From Cystobasidiopsis lactophilus (lineage: Eukaryota > Basidiomycota > Agaricostilbomycetes > Agaricostilbales > Chionosphaeraceae): a stretch of 64,000 bases of DNA. The stretch spans positions 372,001 through 436,000 of the forward strand of contig BCIO01000002.1 of the NCBI GenBank assembly GCA_001599975.1, read 5' to 3'. The position numbers were made by a program, and so were the translations under genes. Below the pieces are notes generated by a model. The model was not told where the DNA came from. It worked only from the letters and a program-made list of their open reading frames with translations, and did not search any database. The stretch's first letter is position 1; each line of letters starts with the position of its first letter. Below, piece after piece: positions 33,683 to 44,900 of this stretch.

Positions 33683-35107
33683 ATGAAGATTTCTAAATCG
33701 CTGATCCAAAACGACACTTTTGAGGCTGCCCATCGTTGCCTGGCCATTTCCGAAGTCCTCTCCCTCATCGCCAGTTTTGTCGGCGCTCGGGGCTACAATT
33801 CGCAAGGGGAGAATGACTTTGACGAGGAGAACCTGCGGTCCTGTGCTGCGGTCTCAAAGTTGTGGGGTGAGCTCCCTTTCCGTTGCCATCAGATCATGGA
33901 AATCGCCGAAGGGTCGATGCTCAATCGAAACGAATAACAGCGGGCGCTTTCAGGCCCTTCTTCTATCGGGATCTGTATCTGGGGCCAGCTCTGCTAAGGA
34001 CCGGAGACCCGAATCGAAAGGCGATAGGGCTCCACGACATCTTGCTTACGACTGACGCCGGCCAGCATGTGCGGTCTTTGCGTGCAAATTTCACACGGCA
34101 GACTGCAAGAGCGCGCTCAACTGCTAAAGATCAAGGGCCTCTGCCGCAGCATGTGAGGGCCTCTCATCCGATTTGCACTTTGACCTTGGTGGCGAATGCT
34201 GAACTTTTTGGAGCTGGCTCACAGGTGGCCAACATCATCATGCTCTGCCCTAACATTCGAGTTTTATTCTTATCATACGTGGATGCGGCAGCACTAGAAG
34301 ACACTCTCATGCCAGCGCTTCGACATCTCACCAACCTCGACTCGGTCTACTTTTATCATAATCCTGTCCAAGGCGACCTGGCCAACGTAGTCGACATCTA
34401 CGAAGATGTTTTCGCTCTGAATAAAGGCATCACCTCCCTCATCCTCCGCGCCTTTGCCTCCCCCACCGGGGCGTCGGACTTCTCAGAGGTCATGATGCCC
34501 AGCCGGAACGTGCTCGCCAGCACCCTCAACCTCAAGTCGCTGTCTTTAAAAGATTTCAAGATGGGGTCGAAAGAGCTGGCCACCTTGTTGGCCAGTCAGA
34601 ACCGGCTCACCGAGCTCATCCTCTCCAAGCCCAACCCTTCCATTCTGAAGGCGACTGAAGGCCTCCTCCAAGGTCTACCCGCAATAAAGGACCGCCTTGA
34701 ATCATTCACCTTGGAGAGCTTTCCACCCGGAACGGCGGTCCAGGTGCTCGCCTTGCAATTTCCGGCTCTGGCCAACCTGATGATCGAGGAGCAAAAGCTG
34801 GACCGGGGAGCCATCATCGATAGCCTGGCGCCTTCGATTCAGACTGTCAAGCTCTACCGATCTGATATGGCGGCTGCGAAGAACTCGGCTTTTGTGTCCA
34901 ACCTCAAGAAGTACTGCGACCGGTTCCCTCAGAAACAGCTGCGTTCCTTTCTGGTGCGTTCGCTTCCCTTGCACTCGCTCTCTGAACGCGATTCCCACTG
35001 TATTCTCGACTGCACAGGTGCCCAAGTGGACATGTCAAGCCAAGACCGCTAAAGAGAAGTTGTCCAAGATGGCGCAGGCGCACGGCTTTCAGGTGATCTT
35101 GGAATAG
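33683..35107 (+). CDS. F-box/LRR-like protein
   Basis: Likely substrate-binding subunit of an SCF-type ubiquitin ligase, inferred from layout. Exons: 33683-33866, 33941-34953 and 35018-35107, all in frame. The start MKISKSLIQNDTFEAAHRCL leads into an F-box-like stretch (LAISEVLSLIASFV, then LRSCAAVSKLW). The rest reads as degenerate leucine-rich repeats: LMPALRHLTNLDSVYFYH, SLILRAF, STLNLKSLSLKDFKM, LASQNRLTELILSKPNPS, AIKDRLESFTLESFP, LQFPALANLMIEEQKLD. The third exon gives a basic tail ending FQVILE. About 428 residues. Fungal genomes carry many such poorly conserved proteins, so no specific target can be named. Confidence 0.6.
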
Positions 35108-35344
35108 CCTGTTCGTTGTATATCGTTTCTTGTACTATCCATTGCATCTCCAGAGTCCATCTCTCGAGGCCTCACCTTACCACAAATCAGATTGGCCGCT
35201 TCTCCAGACTTTTTCGAAAGCTTATCGGAAAGCTTTCCGTTCTCTGCGACGACCAGTGCTGCGGTTTTACCACTCGAAGTGACCTGCTGCTTCCTCTAGT
35301 GAACACGCAAACTCTATCGAAGCGATCCGAGGCCTGAGATCAAG

Positions 35345-37283
35345 ATGGTTTTGAAAACTCGCCCGCTGCCTTATCCTGCCTCTCTTGATGCCAAGGCCGT
35401 CGAGGGTTTCGGTGTTGAAGTGCTGGATGGACACCCGGCTACATTCGGCGATGACGAGTGGCAGGAGATCCGTAACTTGCTGTACAAGCATGATGTTGTG
35501 CTCTGGAAGGGCGTCAAAGATCTGCCTCCCGAAGCGCAATGTTCGTCCAGTCCCACCTTTCCCGTTGCAGTCATTCCAAATGCTGATTTCATCCCTGGTG
35601 CAGACCGCTTGACCAAGGCTTTCGACCCGTAAGCCTGTCCCGATGCATTCGGGCTTGCGCGGGTCGATTGCTGATCACTTCCCGCGGCAGTGAGAGCGAG
35701 GTCTATGGCCATGGCAACAACAAGACAGGCCACCAAGCAGAATCTGTTCTGCATCCTGATTTGAAGGTGAGCCTGGTGACTTCGGATTTCAGTCCACTGC
35801 TGATACAACTTCTGGACAGACTCTGCCCAAAGTTCCGCAGGTCCAGCTTATTGTGCATCATCTCACGTAGCCACACCGGTGATTAGAGCTCACATGCCAT
35901 CGTACAGGGTAACGGTGTCCCGACTGAAGAGCGAATTTGCCGCGGTCTTGATAAGCCGAAGCTCAAGTCCGCCACCCGCCATATTTTCCCCCTGCTTTGT
36001 CTGAATCATTTGACACAGGCATCCTCACCACAAAACCTTCCATAAGACCGTCGTCAGCCAGGAAGACGAGGACAAGGGCATCACCCGCTTCTATCGCTGG
36101 TGAGCACCGAAACGGCCCAAAGTCTGATTGGGCTCTGGCTGAAAGGCGCGAACCCAAAGGCACATCGACGCGGCTCTCTACAACTTGGGTCAGTCTAAAA
36201 GTCAAGCAATGGCAGCGTCGGCTAATGTCCAACTGTAGAGCCTCCTCATGTGACCACTCTGTATGCCCTGAAGGTGCCCAAGGGACCTGTAAGCTCTCCG
36301 CTCTTCTACTTTGTGATGGACAGAGCTGGATTACGACCCATCAGAATCAAACCGTGCGTTACGACGATGGCACCGGCGACGAGTTGGAAGTGCCGTTGGG
36401 AACAACCGCCTTCGTGTCCGGCAAGAAGATGTTCGACCTTTTGCCAGCAGAATACAAGAGCTTGGCTGTCCGCGGCACCGTCAAGTACAATCCCCACCCT
36501 TACGTGTGGATGGCGCCGGCCCGTGCCATGCCGACCGGTCTGGGCATCGAGACGGACGGCTTGGAGCTGCCGGACAGCGCACTGCCCCCCTTCGAAGAAG
36601 ACCAGATCAAGGTCTTTCCGCTGCTCTGGAAGAACCCGGTCACCGGCGAACTTCATTTCCAAGTTCACCCTTGCGGCATTAAGGAGATGGTGCGTCGCTC
36701 CCTTAACCCACTGAGACAAGGGTTCTTCCTGACAGCACAAGTGAGAGCAGTACATTGCTCCTCTTCCGGAAGGTGCCGACAAAAAGGGAGCGCTGTTTCC
36801 GGACGGAGCTACGATCACCGACTTGAAGGAGGTCCGGGACCTGATGTACAAGATGCAGCGCCCGGCCATCGCGCCCGAGTTGGTGTACCCTCACGACTGG
36901 GAGGAAGATGACCTCGTCCTGTTCCACAACCGCGGTGGTGAGTGTGGCTCTGCCTTTCCTTTGCGTGTCCAGAATTCTCAAACTCTTCTCTCGTGCAGTT
37001 CTGCAAGTTTTCCTTCTGAGACACAACGCAAGACTCGTCCTGACATTCAAAACAGCCACACTGTCGTTGGTGCTTTTAAAGAAGGTGAGCTGGCTTTACT
37101 TTGCGACGAGAGGTGCCCTTGCTCAGCGCCCTTCTCACAGATCAAGTCCGCTGTGAGCTCACCCTCTTTCTTCCCCTTAATCATCACCTGATTGGATCAA
37201 CCACAGCGTTCTGGCAATGTAACTTGGCGGCCAAAGAGCCGCCTTTGCCACCCACCGCCGAGGACGTCAAGAAGTACGCTTGA
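35345..37283 (+). CDS. TauD/TfdA-family 2-oxoglutarate- and Fe(II)-dependent dioxygenase
   Basis: Related to fungal sulfonate/taurine dioxygenases, which release sulfite from organosulfonates; substrate not proven. The ATG at 35345 starts MVLKTRPLPYPASLDAKAV. Matches to the family: LTKAFDPESEVYGHGNNKT across an intron, HHKTFHKTVVSQEDEDKGIT, then RWHIDAALYN assembled across an intron near 36100-36160. That supplies the HxD iron ligands. Next: VTTLYALKVPKGP, VRYDDGTGDELEVPLGTTAF, PHPYVWMAPARAM, LWKNPVTGELHFQVHPCG, PDGATITDLKEVRDLMYK, PAIAPELVYPHDWEEDDLV and LFHNRG. The C-terminus is NLAAKEPPLPPTAEDVKKYA. About ten short introns. The stretch around the expected distal ligand (VLHS/TVVGAF) has two possible splice patterns near 36937-37085 and neither gives VLH cleanly. 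Confidence 0.82.
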
Positions 37284-37567
37284 GGGAAAGGGCCTGGGAA
37301 AAGGGAACCATCCATTAGATCTATCATTATTAATGTAGTCTTGCGTAGTTGGGTATAGAAAGTTGGAACTCAAAGGCGACGACACGGACGTACGTCTTTT
37401 GATCCAACTCGAAAGGTGTTCAAAAAAATGCAAAAGACGATTTGCTTTGCTATAAAAATCCCCCAATAAAACCCCGCTATAATTGTCCATGATGATGAAT
37501 GCGAAAGTAACGAATGTGTGTGTGCTAGACCGCCAGCTGTAGGTGGTGTGTGGAAGAAGTGCTTCGC

Positions 37568-38819
37568 TTAGTAGTCAATGCCGACGCTCATCGAGGCCTT
37601 GAAGAAGGACGAGGCGGAGAGGCTGGCTGAGAGGTGGCTGTTGGAAGCGTGGGCCGAAGAAGGGAGTGCCGAGGCGAAGGAGGAAGGCAGGCCGGAGCTG
37701 AAGGGCTGGGCGGCGGTGGGGTTGGGCGCGAAGACCTTTTCGGTGGCGGTGGCAGCTGACGGCTTGGCGCTGCTCTCGACGGCGGAGAAGGCAGAGGACT
37801 CGGGAGCGCCGAAAGCGATGGAGAAGCCAGAGGCAATCTTGATCGGGTTGGCCGTGTTGGGGACCGGGGTGACGCGGGTGGAAGTGTGCTTGGTGGAGCT
37901 GCTTGGGCGGTGGCTGGCGCTGGCGCTGTGGGAGGAGGAGTGCGAGCGGCTGGTGGAGCGGGAGTGGGAGGCGCTGTGGGAAGCCGAGGCGCTGTGGGAG
38001 TGCGACGACGAGGAGGCCCGGCTGCTGGAGGAGTGCGTGCTGCTGGAGGAGGAAGTGGTGGACGACGAGACCCGGTGGAACGAGTCGGAGCTGGAGGAGG
38101 ACGAGGCGTGGCTGCTGGAGTGCGACGGGCGCGACGAGTGGGAGACAAAGGCGGATGAAGCAGACGCAGAGCCAGACGCGGCGGCCGCACGGACATAGTC
38201 AAGTTCGGAGATGACGACCGAGCCGGAGGTGGAGACGACGACGGTGGGCACGAGGGTCTCGACGATGGTGGCCGTGATGGTAGGGAAGTCGGCGACGTTC
38301 AAGAGGGAGCCGTCAACGCCCGGGACATAAGTTGGGGATGGCAGTCTGTGCGTCGATAAACCCGATGAGTTCATTTATCAACGTGAACTCGAGGGGAAAG
38401 CAAGACGCACGATGAGGAAGAGCTGGCGCCGCGAACATTGACCAACTGCCTCTTCTCGACCTTGACGAAGAGCTCGTCGGTGGCGCCGGAAGCGGGGTCG
38501 ACTGGGGAGACGGGCACGAGGAGCGAGCCATTGTCCGGTGCGTAGGCTGCGAGCTTGGGGTTAACGGGCTTGACGGAGACGTCGGACTGGAAGGAGCGGA
38601 TGAAGCGCTGGAGCAGGCTGCCGGCTTCGGGCGAGTCGCGAGGGACCAATCGCTTGGCGGACCGGCGTTGGGCGGTGTCCTACTCACAAATCAGACTGGC
38701 GTCTTCCAGGCAAAATTTAAATGTGAGCTTACATATCGGTGCATGGGCAGGGCATCAGCCTGGGAAGCCAAGAGGCAAGCAGTCAAAGCCAGAACGGAAG
38801 CGTAGCCTTGAGTGAGCAT
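37568..38819 (-). CDS. Secreted Ser/His-rich protein
   Basis: Function unknown; probably an extracellular or cell-wall-associated, O-glycosylated protein. The ATG at 38819 gives MLTQGYASVLALTACLLASQ, a clear signal peptide likely cut after ADA. After the first intron DTAQRRSAKRLVPRDSPEAG contains a dibasic KR that would suit Kex2-type processing. A compact middle region follows (LLQRFIRSFQSDVSVKPVNP, ELFVKVEKRQLVNVRG). Past a second intron comes SLPSPTYVPGVDGSLLNVAD and about 100 residues made almost only of Ser, His, Thr, Ala and Arg (about 38200-37900), ideal for O-mannosylation. The protein ends SFFKASMSVGIDY at a TAA at 37568-37570. There is no C-terminal hydrophobic tail, so it is probably not GPI-anchored. 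The + strand is open over the Ser-rich part because of its composition; that is a shadow. Confidence 0.7.
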
Positions 38820-39688
38820 TTTGGGATTTTGTGTGTGTGGATGGGATGGAACAGGAGCAAGAAGCAGCAGGCAGGCATTATATAGGCAAGCAGAGGCATT
38901 CCACAAGAGAAGGCTTGAACAACTCAGCGCGCCTTCCATTGCCTCGAAGGGGAGCGCGATGGACCTTTTGGGCAAAGGTGGCTGGCGACTTGCGCTTGCC
39001 ACTCGCCAAATGGCTGGCAGCAGCACCGCCCACTGCCAAGAGCCCAGAACATACTGGCAACAGCATTGGCAAAGTGGCAGTCGAGGCGAGAGATGGCCAG
39101 AAGGTGAGGAAGAGAGAGGTGGCGGGCCGACTCAAATTTTCCGTTTCACGTGCAAACCTGGCCCTCCCTTTTGCTTGCCACTAGGCCTATCGTGTGCAGA
39201 ATCTAGCTTTATGTATGCGAGCAAATCGCGGGCACCCCAAAGCTGCGATCTGTTCCTAGGCAAACTTGGCTTGCCGGCTTGTGCTCTTGTAAAATGCTGT
39301 TCCACCTTGCCTCGTCAGTCTTTCGCCTTGGCCACGCCATGAAGATCTTAAGCTTACTTGAGGCTTTCATACTCGAGCGCGACGCCCACGGACCGCTGGC
39401 AGGTGTCTCGCACACAGCCACCCTCCGTGCTCTGGCCTGACCCCAAAGTCCAACTGGCGGCCTCTTTGATGGCCAGCAAGTGTTAGCACGTCTGTAAGGC
39501 CGGGAAAGGGTTGAAGACGTAGTAGCCTAGTCGCATCGAAGTAGCTGTTGTGCATCGAAAATTTTTAGGGCCACCACCGAGCGCGACAAGGCGGACGAGA
39601 ACTCACCCATGGCCTCGACCGGCAATGTGATGGAGACTGAAAGTAGCTCCTAGTGATCTTCGTCTAGACCAAGAACGACCAAGCTTCC
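38820..39688. other. Spacer with a possible tiny exon
   Basis: About 0.87 kb between two - strand genes. The right part (about 39360-39620, -) contains a near-perfect branch-point string TGCTAAC, followed by an acceptor and a short frame ending GGCVRDTCQRSVGVALEY and a TAA. This could be the last exon of a very small Cys-containing protein gene, but its 5' exons could not be built. Nothing else is supported. Confidence 0.3.
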
Positions 39689-40510
39689 TCAAGGCTTGTC
39701 CGGCTTGCCTTCCTTCAGCTGCCTGTCCAGCTCCAAAGCCCAAGCCGCCACCCCTTCTTTGGAGTACACCGCCGTCAACTTGTCCTCGTCCAGCTTTTGA
39801 CTCGACGCCGAGATCTTGTACGGCTCGAAGAAGGCGAACAGCTTGAGCTTGGGCAGCTCCTCCTTGAGCTTGACTCGGAAAGTCGGCAGCTGTTCGACCA
39901 TGTCTTCAGCTCAATCTTCGAAGGAGATCAGAATGAAGGAAAGACGTACATCCCAAGCATCCCACTTCGCCAAAAGCAAGAGGACGCCCGAGCCAAAAGT
40001 GCCACAGACGAGCAAGGTCGCGATGCCAAAAGCCTTGGCCGCGTACAGGCCCGCATTGAAGTCTGGCGGGCTGGCCAGCTTCTTCGGCTTGTCTTGGTCC
40101 AACCCAGATTTGAGGAACTGCCCCAAGGAAGCCGGAGCGTCGACGGCTGCCACTTCGCCTGCTTCCTCCAAGCTCGCCGCTGCAGGGTTCAGCGAGGCGC
40201 TCCTGTTGCTGAGGAAGTTGAACTGCGGCTTCTTGGCCGCTGACAGGTCCTTCAGCTTGACTTTTTTGGGCGCCGGCGCAGAGCTTTGAAGCCGGTTCAT
40301 CAGAGCTTTCGTCGACCGGCCGACGACGAGCAAGCCGACGCCAAAAGCCAGCAGCGCCCCTCCGGCGACCTGCTTCTTCCATTTCCGCTGAGCTGCATCA
40401 TTCTCTGATGCGACCGACATGCAGCAGCTGGAGGTTTGCTGGGAATTGGCAGTCGGATTTGGTTCGAGAGAGAGTCTTGTTTTCGTGCAGTCGCTCAGAG
40501 CCGTGACCAT
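39689..40510 (-). CDS. TMEM242-like small membrane protein
   Basis: Resembles animal TMEM242 (a mitochondrial inner-membrane factor for ATP synthase assembly). Two hydrophobic segments: QVAGGALLAFGVGLLVVG near residue 50 and AKAFGIATLLVCGTFGSGVL near residue 170. Between them lies a Lys/Ala-rich linker, with the hallmark-like layout NAGLYAAKAFG before the second helix. A second exon starting near 39905 gives MVEQLPTFRVKLKEELPKLK and a hydrophilic tail ending GKPDKP. The donor GTACGT is at about 39947, but no acceptor gives a perfect phase match, so the joint is approximate. The start may be 40510 (MVTALSDCTK) or the ATG at about 40420 (MSVASENDAA). The assignment rests on topology and remembered motifs only. 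Confidence 0.5.
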
Positions 40511-40588
40511 GCAATTGTGGCATTCATCCCTTTTATAGGCACGTATAGTTACAATTCGGTTCGAGAAAAGTTATTCATGCAGGGTCCG

Positions 40589-43500
40589 TCACTCGGCGAA
40601 GCAGATCTGGCAATATGGCGAATGAGCAAACCGACCGAAATGAGCTTTGGAGGACCATCTCACCTTGCGCCTCGCCAGCAAACTTTTTGAGCGATCCAGC
40701 ACGGCCTGAGAGAAGCGCTTCAGTTCAAGGTCATTTCCAGCGAGACGGGAAAACCCACTCCAGGCCGCCAGGACATCCTTGAGAAGATCTCGCTTTTGGA
40801 GTCCACACACCGTGGGCTGCCAGGACTCCTCTTGCGACGCTTTGCTGGAAAGGGACGCAGCAAGTCAGCTGGATACCACGAGGCCAAAGGTGGACAACTT
40901 GCAAGTAAACAGGGCCCATCAAGGCTCGCACCAGCTCCTCGGCCTTGTTTCGGAAGCCGTCCGAGCCCAGGCGCGAAGCGTACGCCAACAGGTGCGCCTT
41001 GTACTCCGCAGCAGAGTCCAAGGCTTCGCTTGCGTTCAGGCGGGTCTCGAGGTGGCCCAGAGTCATGGCCGCCGTCCAGTCGTCTTGCTCGCCCAGCTTC
41101 TTCATCTCCTCGCCCTCCACCGTCATGTCCACGTCTTCGCTGTCCGCTGGGCGCAGGTTGTAGTGGAGATCGACAATAACGTCGTTGGTGATGCCCTCCA
41201 GAGCCTTGACCACGCCGCGGCCGGCCGCAATCTTGGCGCGGGTTCGGCCCTCCCAGAACTCGGAGCCTTTGCTCCACCACGGATCCGAGATGATCGTCCA
41301 GGCCAGAAGCAACAGGTTGTAAGAGTAAACGCGGCCATTGGAGAGGGTGATGACAGGCGCGCCGTTAGGTCGGATGCGAGCTGAGCGAACCGTCAGCAGA
41401 TCATTGTCTGGGTCGGCCGCCGAGTCGAAGAGATCGGTGACGTGGACGGGTGGACAAGCTGAGGTGCCTTTGACAATGTTCCAGGCGTGCAGGCGTCCAC
41501 GGGCAGTGATGGCCAGCAAGAAATTGCCGGCAGAGTCCAAAAATGCGCAGGGCGCGTCGAGGCACATGGCCGGCAATACCCTGAACGGCCAAGCTGTGAG
41601 ATTCCGAAAGAATCCTGCTATGAGTGGAAGATGGTCCTACCGTCGTCCAGCTGCGGAATAGACGACCAACCCGCCGTCTAGCATGCTCACAGCGCCGAAA
41701 GCACCGTTCCAAGTCGCGCACACAATCTTGTGCTCGAGGTAATCCAGCCACATTGTCTTTTCGACTTTGTCCGTTCCCGGTACCAAATGGGCCACCTCGG
41801 AAGGGCGGTGACTGCCGGACTTGAAGTTGCGGATTTCGAGGATGTCGGTGGAGGTCGAGGCATCGTCAGGGATGCCCACGTCGGAATCAGTAGTCTCCCT
41901 CGCGCACACTTTGATGTAGGTTTTGACAGGCGGGACCGCCAGGCGAGATTCTGAGCCGTCCGGAAGCGAGGGAATAAAGGCTGGTGCAATCTCCTCCACC
42001 ACAATCCTCTCCCGGTCTCGCCCGCCACCAAGCGTTGGCCCGCGGACAGTCCGGTTGTGCTTGGGAAGCTTGACGGCAAAGTCGGTCTCCAGATTGGGAG
42101 GCATGGAATCTCGAGCTGCGGAGGAGGAAGCGAAGAGTGGTGGTTCGTCAAAGGCCATGTTGGCCGGTCGTTTGCCCAGTCGCATTTGCGAGGGGGAAGG
42201 CGGCCGCGAAGGCATTCTGGGTAAGAGAGAGTTGGCACCGGAAGGAGCGTCTTGAATGGGTGCGCTGGTGAAAGGGTTAGAAGCGGGGATGTTGGAGGCA
42301 GTGGCGAAGCTGGCGCCAGAGATGCTTTGTTGGGTTCGCATTTTGGAGGGCGAAATTGAAGAGGCGGTAGTGACCGCAGGGAAGTGCACCGGTCCATTGC
42401 TGGCGCCAGTAGGGAAACTTTGTTGTACGGCAGGCTGCTGCAGGCCGGCCACAAAGGAAGGCTGAATCCGCCTCTTGCCGTTGGGCATGACGGTAATCTT
42501 TTGGGGCTGTGGCGGTCCAGGTGGCACCACTGTGGCCGGCGCAGGCTGGGAAGCAGCCGCCACAATGGGGATAGCGCGGGCGGGCTTGACAAAAGCCCAT
42601 CGTTCGAGGTGGAACTGCTCTTTGGCGCCTTCTGGCGCTGGGACAGTCGCGCTGGCGGTGCTGAACTCTGACAAATCGAAGGTGAAGACGCCGACGTGTC
42701 CTTCACTGGAGCACGCCCACAGCTGTTTCGAATCATTGCTCCACTGCAAGTCGAGGATATCGCGCTCAAAGACATCTTGGATGACGACGAGAGGATAAGA
42801 GATGGCGGAGCTCCAAATGGAGATGCTGCTTCGAGCGGCGAGCGCATAGACGCCCACAACGTTGGTTCCTTCAGTGGCAGGCCTTTTCGGGTCCTTGAGG
42901 AACATGATGGGCGAATAGGCGACGCATGTGACGATGTTTTGGTGGCCGACGATGCTTGTGGTGGAAGTGAAAGTGTTCCGGTCAATGACGCTGGCCACAA
43001 ATACCGGTCCGTTCATCGAGTTGGGCGCGATCAAGAAGGAGCCGTCCGGCGACCACCTGTCTTCACGCCTCAGACAATGCTCCAGACATGGAGCCACAAT
43101 GACTCACGCCGGTCTGTAAAACCAAATGGAGGAGTCTCTCGGTGCGTCGTCAAACGGGTCGGTGACATCGGCCGCCAGCGACCAATCCGTCGTGTCCCAA
43201 ACCTTCAGGGTGCGGTCGCTGCCCTGGTGACGAGGCCATTTTCAGCTCTGAGATGCAGTTAAGGACATGAACAGCTCCGCACCTGACTGGCCAGGAATTG
43301 GCCCACAGGATCGAAAGCGAGACCTTGGATGATGCCCTCGTGGATGGCCAGTTTGCGCAAAGGCGCGAATGTGGCCCCATCCCAGATGAGCACCATCGTG
43401 TCCTGGCCTCCGCTTGCTAGAAAACGGTCATCGTCGCTCCACGCCACGGAGAGGATGTCGTTTTCGTGGCCCGCAAGGAGCCGGACCGCCTTCCACACCT

Positions 43501-43927
43501 CGACATTGACATCCGAGCTGCCCCAGACCTTCCGGTTGGCTTCGCTGCCGCTCTGAAGCTCCCAAATGGCAAGAACACGGTCGTCCGCCCCAGAAGCGAT
43601 GTATCGACCGGCGGACGAAAAGCGCACACACATGATGGAGCCATTGTGCGCCGTGCCTGTGAATAGCAAGCGCTGGGTGCTTTCAACCGCGTCCTTCTCT
43701 TCTGAAAGTGCTGCCTCTGTCGACCACACTCGGAGCTTGGTGTCTTTGCCGGGGCCAATGAGCTCCAGATCGCGTTTACCATGCCAAAAACAAAAGTGCT
43801 CACCCAAACCGCCCGTGGCAATCTTAGAGCCGTCTGGGTGTGGCGACACCGATGCGATGGGTGTCAGTCGGTGTTTCTCTGACTTGTCATCGGGGTGTTT
43901 GATCCAGTCGCACTGAGCGAAGCGCAT
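40589..43927 (-). CDS. HIR1: HIRA/Hir1 histone H3-H4 chaperone subunit
   Basis: Scaffold of the HIR complex for replication-independent H3-H4 deposition, in the nucleus. I chose the ATG at 43927 (MRFAQCDWIKHPDD) because Hir1/HIRA proteins start a few residues before the first WD repeat, here TPIASVSPHPDGSKIATGGL. An ATG at 43984 is also open. WD40 repeats: NGSIMCVRFSSAGRYIASGA with DDRVLAIWEL, NDILSVAWSDDDRFLASGGQ, IHEGIIQGLAFDPVGQFLAS, DRTLKVWDTTDWSLA, SWSPDGSFLIAPN, and SNDSKQLWACSSEGHVGVFT. A low-complexity middle (about 42650-42000) follows. The C-terminal Hira domain has AMCLDAPCAFLDSAGNFLLA, RLHAWNIVKGTSA and TLGHLETRLNASEALDSAAE, ending LLARRKICFAE across a final intron. Low intron number in the large central exon. 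Confidence 0.9.
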
Positions 43928-44295
43928 GTCGCACAAATCGTCGTCGCGGCGCAAAACTCGCTTCGACCTCGACGTCGAGCTCATGCCTCATGAAGTTGCC
44001 CAAATGCGTGGTACTGCTTGGTTGTAATACGCCTTGCCGGGACCTACAACCTCCGTCCATTTTTTGCCCATTGTCGATGCTGTCTTGTGCGATGATTGCG
44101 ATTGACACTTTCGAGTTTGCGTTGGTGTCTCTTGATGGCCTCTTTGACCGTGACTTTTTTACTCTCAGTGCTACAACGAGACTCTAGGAACACTAGTGCC
44201 CAAGGAGAATCCCACGGAACCCGTCGAACGGGCCGCAGTGGCAACGGCGCGGTATTTCTGCTGTTCTGTGTCCGTTAAATGCGAAATTCGTTCGG

Positions 44296-44900
44296 GTCAC
44301 TTAGTCTGGTTCGATAACGTAGTCTTAAAGTCATTCTCTCAACAAGGACAGCGGTCACCAGGGGGCGTTAGGCGCCGCGCTCTTTGAGCCGGAGCTGAGG
44401 CTGTATTGATCGTGGCCGCGTTGGAGTTGGAGCCTCGACTTTTCAAATCCGCCTTTGATAAGCCCATAGTTCTTCGGAACCGCTCCTTCGTGTCCTCCTG
44501 GCTTGGCCGACTTCGATTCCGCGCCGCGCCATCACTCCCGCCTTTCCAGCCCTCAAATTCTTTTTGCTCCCTTCGACCAATCAATGATACCTCCTGCGCG
44601 GGTTGTTATTAACACTTCCACCGATGAACAACATCTTGCTCAACCATTCGCTTTTTGCTACTTGCTCCCAGCAAAGCAAAAGTCACTGGCTCATTTTTTG
44701 CCACCAAGCCTGTAAACAAACCACCCCTTCGCTTGCCGCTTGTTGCTGTCTAATATCAAATTTACAGCCTTTGACAGACGAATCAGCATCAAGCATGGCT
44801 CACTACAAAGCTCGAACATGGGCGACAAACTTCCGATTCAACCTTCGTTTATTTGGTGCGATCTGCGGCTCGTTCAAAATGCACCTCTGTGTTTAAGAAG
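44296..44900. repeat. Dispersed repeat, copy A
   Basis: About 600 bp that align, in the same orientation, with 49500-50105. Shared strings include CCGCGCTCTTTGAGC, CAAATCC(A/G)CCTTTG, GCTCCC(T/A)TCGACC, CTGTAAAC or CTGCAGAAAG-type variants and ATATCA(A/G)(A/G)TTTACAGC. Identity by eye is about 60-65 percent with indels. No continuous reading frame is shared between the copies, no terminal repeats were found, and no known transposon feature is present. It lies just upstream of the HIRA gene, on the far side of its start. Confidence 0.6.

Noticed and set aside
37578-38198. A 206-codon Glu/Leu-rich + strand frame with coiled-coil look
   Set aside because: It is the antisense of the Ser/His-rich tract of the secreted protein, which forces a Glu/Trp/Leu-rich complement.
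43928-43984. Upstream ATG (43984) as the HIRA start
   Set aside because: It adds a basic 19-residue extension not expected in Hir1/HIRA proteins, which begin just before the first WD repeat; the ATG at 43927 fits better, though 43984 cannot be excluded.
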